Part shown: in pieces, positions 60,321 through 64,000 of the stretch | Position numbering within the stretch: the first letter of the stretch is position 1 | Layout of the letters: each line of letters opens with the position of its first letter | Origin: Shinisaurus crocodilurus | Lineage: Eukaryota; Chordata; Lepidosauria; Squamata; Shinisauridae | Length of the DNA stretch: 64,000 bases | NCBI GenBank assembly: GCA_021292165.1 | Contig: CM037877.1 | Location: 112,677,289 to 112,741,288, forward strand | Direction: 5' to 3' | Notes under the pieces: model-generated | The model's input: only the letters and a program-made list of their open reading frames with translations | What the model was told of the DNA's origin: nothing | Databases searched by the model: none | Position numbers and translations under genes: made by a program

Positions 60321-61160
60321 GACTAGTAATATCTGGTAGACTCATTTGTATCTATTGATGTGTTGATTTTGGCTCATATTTTTATATGTGTACGATAATT
60401 CCCAGGCTACAGCTGCTATGTTACTCTTAGCACTTAAATTGATCTTGTACCCTTGTGTGTTTTCCACTTTTCAGGAAATAATTCCTGATTTATGCTGGGA
60501 GTAGTGGGACAAGTCAAGGACATATGATTTTAAAAAGGGAATAAAGCTAGCTGCAAAACCAGCATAATACTGCATTAAATAAACAGCTGTGCTAAGAACG
60601 TTTGAGGGTGACATGTTCCTTTCTCTTCAGCCCGAACCTTCTGGCCATCTGGGCCTCTTCTATGAAATCCCCTTAAGTTTATGTATAGGAGCTACAGTAG
60701 CACAACTACCTTGCCAACATTGTCCAAGGTTTCTGGAGGAGCCCACGCTAAAGCTCCTTCCTCCCTAAACCAGCACTGACTGTCCTGAAAACTGGTGTAG
60801 GAAGGAAGGAACTGGTGGGCACTTCTCAAGTTACTCAAGCAGTGCATGAAGGGGACATACTGCATTAGATCCCCCTCCCCTCATGCAGCAAATGTAATGT
60901 GGGAAGGAGCTCCAGTTTCACCAATCTCACAAGTTCTCCAACCAAAGGGTGAATACAGAATACCATTGCCATGGTGTGCCCATACCCACTAAGTAAGACC
61001 GCCATCTGTAATAGCCTGCGCCAAGTGGCAAGGAGAATTTTACTATAGTTCTGCTCCTGATCAGAAATTTGGGGAAGAAGGGAAGTAGTAAACTTTTCAC
61101 CACCACTGGGAAAAATAATACAGTTGTCAGCTGACCAACCTCGCATGTGCACACTATTTG
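60321..61160. other. No clear feature
   Basis: No exon, RNA or repeat recognised. Confidence 0.5.
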
Positions 61161-61167
61161 ATTAAAT

Positions 61168-61168
61168 G

Positions 61169-61216
<48 letters not shown>
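61168..61216. repeat. (ATT)n microsatellite
   Basis: About 16 ATT units at the 3' end of the minus-strand L2 fragment that follows. Confidence 0.95.
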
Positions 61217-61560
61217 GCTACTGGTATTGCTACTACAATATTTATGAATCACTTACATTAAATAAATTTCTAAGTGATGTGCAAAGAAACAAATTTTCAT
61301 ACAGAGGACAAGATTACCTTCCTGGGAATGCCAGTTGGAAAACATATGTTTTCAGTAGGCGTCAAAAACCCAGGGTTGGTGCCTGCTTAATTCGTAGTGG
61401 TAGAGAGTTCCAGAAAGTGGGTGCTATATTCTGCCTTCCCTTAAAGTCTGGTTTAAAAATAAGGACAATCGGAAAAGATCGGCAGTTTAATTTTTCTGAT
61501 CCACTTGCATGTGCTACTCCCCCAGATTTATCTTCACTCAAGATTTAGACTGCTTTTGGA
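61217..61560 (-). mobile_element. L2-type LINE 3' fragment
   Basis: The reverse complement encodes a worn L2 ORF2 end (THFLELSTT, PGFLTPTENICFPTGIPR). The (ATT)n array is its tail. Confidence 0.7.
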
Positions 61561-64000
61561 AGGAGCTGACATTTTCAGACTACGAACAGTTTCATGGATT
61601 CAGAAGTTCTGTGCTCTCTACATTGTTTAGCTACAGAAATATTTTCTTTGTACATGCTGTTCTTAAAGTTCAATTTTAAGCTCTTACCCTGGTATGTAGA
61701 TAGAACTGTAAGAAAGCATTCTGTCAACTGATTCACGGAGCTTTGTAAGTATCTTAAATTAGAGCTCTGACAGCAGCGATTGTTCCCTCACTTCAAGCTC
61801 AGAAATAAGAAATGTCAAGCGTGTCTTAGACTGACTTTGCTTGTGTAATAGCAACCCTTGCGTACCTAAGTTTTGTCACCATAGCTACTCAAGCCAGGTG
61901 GGGGTAGAGTAAATAAAATAGGGAAAACATAACACTGCCAACTTGTACAATAGATTGTCAACAAAATAACTTGATTTACCGGAACAAAAGATGATTTTTT
62001 AAAAACTAGCATTTGAATGTTCTCATTCAAACCATGGTTACTTTCAGTACATACAAACATATTCATTACCAACAGTGCATGATTTATATCCCTTATAAAA
62101 CCTAGTATGCATAATCTGGGTGGTTGAGGATTATGTTACTGGAATAATCTCATGGTTGCTTTGGGGAGGAAAGGACAGACCTTGCTGAAAAGAAGCTTGT
62201 TTTTAAGTTCTGAGCCAAAATTTTACCCATTCCAATTTGGTAAGATGATAAATTTAAAATCTAAGTAATATGTTGGGAGTCAGGCAGAATTCTCTTTCAG
62301 GCAGAAAGAGATGCACTGTGGTCAGTACTTTAAGATCATCTCTTACATAACCGCTATGATTACGGTACTTACCAGCAGCACCTCATAACCAGTAATATTA
62401 CAGATTGCTAAGAGGCAAGGGGGGGACACACATATTTTCTCAGTGTTTAGCAAAGTTTTACTACCTCTCCAGGCTATGAAATGTGATTAGTGTGAATCAG
62501 GAGCCTACTTTACACATGAATGTTCAGCCCTTGCTGCATGGTGTGAAAGAAAGATCAAAGATGGCCTCTTCACACACTACCTATTTAGGTGTATGTCTGA
62601 AGACTTCTTTGGAAGTCTATGCCTAACACATTCAAAACACACACACGAACACTTATCAGAGTTAGGATTGGCTGTGATCCTCCTGGTTGCATGTCCACAT
62701 TATGACAAAACCTAGGTTTGCTGTTGTATCATGTCTGAAATGTTTCTGAGGTGTCACACGTGGAATGTTTGTATCATGTGATATCACCTCAAGTGTAATA
62801 CTTTTCAATTCAAATATTCAGCTACAAGTGACCAAATGTTGTGTAATCAAGTGATGGGAAACACAAGCAATGCATGTGTGTGTGGGTGTGTGAACTGGCT
62901 CAAAGTTTCTCTTAAAGGAAAAAGGAAGGGTTGGATGCAACCAGGGCATGGACTCCATGGCTGTAGTTTCTCGAGCAAGATTTCAGCAGGCACTGCCCTC
63001 CTGCTTTCAAACACATTTTCCGCAATCTTAAAAGCTAGAAACTTGTTCTGTTCCTCCTCACCTGCACCCTAGGCCCCTAAAATGAAAGCTGAGATGCTCA
63101 GGAGGTTGAATTATTTTGTACCCAGTGTGCAGAGAACCACAGCATACAGAGAGTAGAAACAGAGTGGCCAAACAATAGCTAAATGACAATTAAAAAGAAC
63201 GGTTGTGTATTCCACACTACCCTGATCATTTCTGCTACTATAATATGTTGTGATATGTATCACTTCACCAGCTGTAGCACACTGTTTACACATGGAAAGA
63301 ACAGAATGGCTGTAAACAAGTTTGTTATGTCTTTCTGGGTTCTCGTGTTTTTCACTCTGTCATCCAAACCCAGGTGACCATCTTAGAGAGAGGCAGGACT
63401 GCTTTCTCTCTTCTCCTTTGTTCTTCTTGCTGGACTTTTGTCACTGCAACAATGTAACTTCTTTGCTGAGGTGGAGTGAAGCTCAACTTACTCCACTGGA
63501 TGTAATGCTTGCTATGCATTTATACTCTGCACATGGACTGTAACTAGGAAATGTATACTCTGTAGAACTTTACTTGCTAAGTGAATAAACAGGTAGAATT
63601 AGACCTGTGGTGTTACAGAGTGTTTCCTGACTCTATGGATTAATCTGCAAACGGGGAAGCTGGAAGCAAGTTGGATTACAGGCAGGCTGGGCTGGCATCT
63701 TCACAACACGCTGCACGCTGCGAAAAGGGGGGAGCTGAGATCTGTGTGTGGAATAACAGGCCTCTGCTAGCACACAGACAGGATTTTAAATCTCCCATGC
63801 GCACACGCACTCTGCTGCTCATGCAGCACACGCACCAACATAATATTCTCAAGCTATGAAAACTAGAACTTTTGAGGATTTTGAATAGGAAAATTAAGAT
63901 GTTCCCATCCAATCCTACATTTGGGGAGTTAACAATATTATTAAAAGACAGTGAGTTGGTTCAATGTTCCTATACCTTTTCAGGTTGCAATACTAGCCAC
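61561..64000. other. No clear feature
   Basis: I see no exon with a family likeness, no RNA gene and no defined repeat here. Short CA/GT-rich spots occur near 62,640 and 62,876. Confidence 0.45.

Overview
The window reads as vertebrate nuclear DNA, most likely from a squamate reptile. The genes are split by introns with normal splice sites. The intergenic and intronic DNA is packed with CR1 and L2-type LINEs, tRNA- and 5S-rRNA-derived SINEs, and several hAT, PIF/Harbinger and mariner element families. The species cannot be named from the sequence alone.

Left half (about 540-36,900, + strand): one complete 14-exon gene encoding a 570-residue PRC1-family (Ase1/MAP65) microtubule-bundling protein. 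All exons join in frame from the ATG at 906 to the TGA at 36,748. It is clearly PRC1-related, with the NRGG-LLK microtubule-binding signature, Cdk-type TP sites and a C-terminal ILNST motif, but it is much more diverged from mammalian PRC1 than an ortholog should be. I call it a PRC1-like paralogue. Its promoter has CCAAT boxes, a TTTGAA (CHR-like) element and an E2F-like site, as expected for a G2/M gene. Intron 3 starts with a GC donor. The introns hold a nested L2/hAT LINE (4.6-7.7 kb), a young-looking LINE with a 643-codon reverse-transcriptase frame (26.4-28.6 kb), and many SINEs and miniature transposons.

Right half (about 37-64 kb): mostly mobile DNA, plus at least three exons of a second, minus-strand gene between 60.0 and 53.6 kb. 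Its protein has FAM166/CIMIP2-type YTGxIP motifs known from ciliary and sperm microtubule-inner proteins. The model is incomplete: one internal exon and the 3' exon(s) are not resolved. Mobile elements include a CR1 fragment, another LINE on the minus strand, a solo LTR with 5-bp target duplication and a nested mariner, two near-identical inverted hAT elements that both carry the same internal LINE-tail insertion, and a 28-bp element made only of two hAT termini.

No prokaryote-style operon or defence system is present. The most notable items are the diverged PRC1 paralogue, the 5S-derived SINE with a CR1 tail, the composite hAT that moved with a retroelement inside it, the TIR-only 28-bp hAT relic, and Harbinger-like elements that abut and share one TAA target.
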